Shown here: in pieces, positions 31,998 to 32,324 of the stretch
Layout of the letters: each line of letters starts with the position of its first letter
Position numbering within the stretch: the first letter of the stretch is position 1
Made by a program: the position numbers and the translations under genes
Notes under the pieces: model-generated
What the model was told of the DNA's origin: nothing
Database searches by the model: none
What the model saw: only the letters and a program-made list of their open reading frames with translations
NCBI GenBank assembly: GCA_946885665.1
Contig: CAMPGT010000012.1
Coordinates: forward strand, 1 to 32,324
Length of the DNA stretch: 32,324 bases
DNA from: an uncultured Chitinophagaceae bacterium
GTDB lineage: Bacteria > Bacteroidota > Bacteroidia > Chitinophagales > Chitinophagaceae
Direction of reading: 5' to 3'

Positions 31998-32324
31998 ATG
32001 AAAAAAATCTATTGCTTAATGGCCCTGTCGCTACTATTATCGGTAGCCGCATGGTCGCAAGCCGTAAGGTTAACCGGGCAGGTGAAAAATGTCCAGGGTG
32101 AGCCCGTTCCCTTTGCAACGGTAACGGTGAAGGGTACGACCGATGCGGTTTCTGCCGACCAGAACGGTAATTTCTCGATTTCGGCGGCAAGAGGCGCCAC
32201 GCTCGTGATCACCGCGGCGAGCTTCCAAACACAGGAAGTAACCGTTGGCGAACAAACCACGATACCGGTGATCCTCATAGGCGAATCCAACCTGCAGGAA
32301 GTGGTGGTAACGGCACTTGGCATT
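31998..32324 (+). CDS. SusC/RagA-type TonB-dependent receptor, 5' part
   Basis: The first 109 residues of an outer-membrane receptor that runs off the window. A signal peptide ends near AAWSQA (22). A carboxypeptidase-regulatory-like domain follows (about 24-98: LTGQVKNVQGEPVPFATVTVKG...), then NLQEVVVTALGI, the junction motif to the plug domain of SusC-family receptors. These import oligosaccharides or peptides with a SusD lipoprotein, which would lie beyond the window. No FecR/sigma-factor pair is seen upstream. The ATG at 31998 has no clear promoter immediately before it. Confidence 0.9.
   Translation, partial: MKKIYCLMALSLLLSVAAWSQAVRLTGQVKNVQGEPVPFATVTVKGTTDAVSADQNGNFSISAARGATLVITAASFQTQEVTVGEQTTIPVILIGESNLQEVVVTALGI

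Noticed and set aside
1..32324. tRNA, rRNA, insertion sequences, prophage or toxin-antitoxin genes
   Set aside because: No cloverleaf, rRNA segment, transposase, integrase or phage gene was recognised on either strand when reading the proteins and gaps.

Overview
The window reads as chromosomal DNA of a member of the Bacteroidota, most likely a Chitinophagaceae-like relative (the family is inference). The evidence is a SprA translocon gene, a secreted protein with the gliding-motility-type C-terminal domain, a PorE-like OmpA protein, a SusC/RagA receptor start, the futalosine menaquinone genes, and promoters of the Bacteroidota type (TTTG, about 19-21 nt, then TAnnTTTG). No tRNA, rRNA, insertion sequence, phage or CRISPR array was seen. 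Gene density is high and most of the window is core genome.

Layout. 1-4.2 kb: a probably surface-exposed S41 protease lipoprotein, a class IV aminotransferase (minus), a small lipoprotein, then mqnD and mqnB of the futalosine menaquinone pathway (minus). 4.9-6.4 kb: two tandem 6-pyruvoyl-tetrahydropterin-synthase paralogues and folE (plus), a pterin cluster. 6.4-9.1 kb: fabD, a YdfG-type short-chain dehydrogenase and the convergent fabH (fatty-acid synthesis). 9.1-17.0 kb: ruvA and the 7.2-kb sprA. 17.0-20.2 kb: a small secreted protein and an 878-residue PKD protein with a type B T9SS sorting domain (minus). 20.3-23.8 kb: a minus-strand operon guaB, an Lnb-type membrane protein and an alpha/beta hydrolase. 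23.8-27.4 kb: a tightly packed minus-strand operon queE, PorE-like protein and dprA. 27.5-28.4 kb: folD. 28.5-31.4 kb: a translationally coupled pair, an outer-membrane-like protein and a helix-hairpin-helix plus beta-barrel protein of unknown function. 31.4-32.0 kb: a gene-poor stretch with a good promoter and two doubtful small ORFs. 32.0 kb to the end: the start of a SusC-type TonB-dependent receptor.

Several genes converge on protein secretion and the cell surface: SprA is the T9SS outer-membrane channel, the PKD protein is a likely client, the PorE-like protein could anchor the machine to peptidoglycan, and Lnb-type proteins mature lipoproteins. QueE, the PTPS pair and FolE belong to the pterin/7-deazaguanine network fed by GTP, and guaB makes the GMP precursor.

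The least ordinary features are non-coding. Short tandem arrays with an exact 7-bp period sit at gene 3' ends (1536, 3066, 3108, 4062, 4164, 16977). Their unit sequences differ but nearly all fit one degenerate consensus, NGKNARA. Two arrays are fused to a conserved GC-rich double hairpin (4119-4163, 17003-17045), and a degenerate third hairpin lies at 30-51. The other candidate for new biology is the HhH/beta-barrel pair at 28517-31413.
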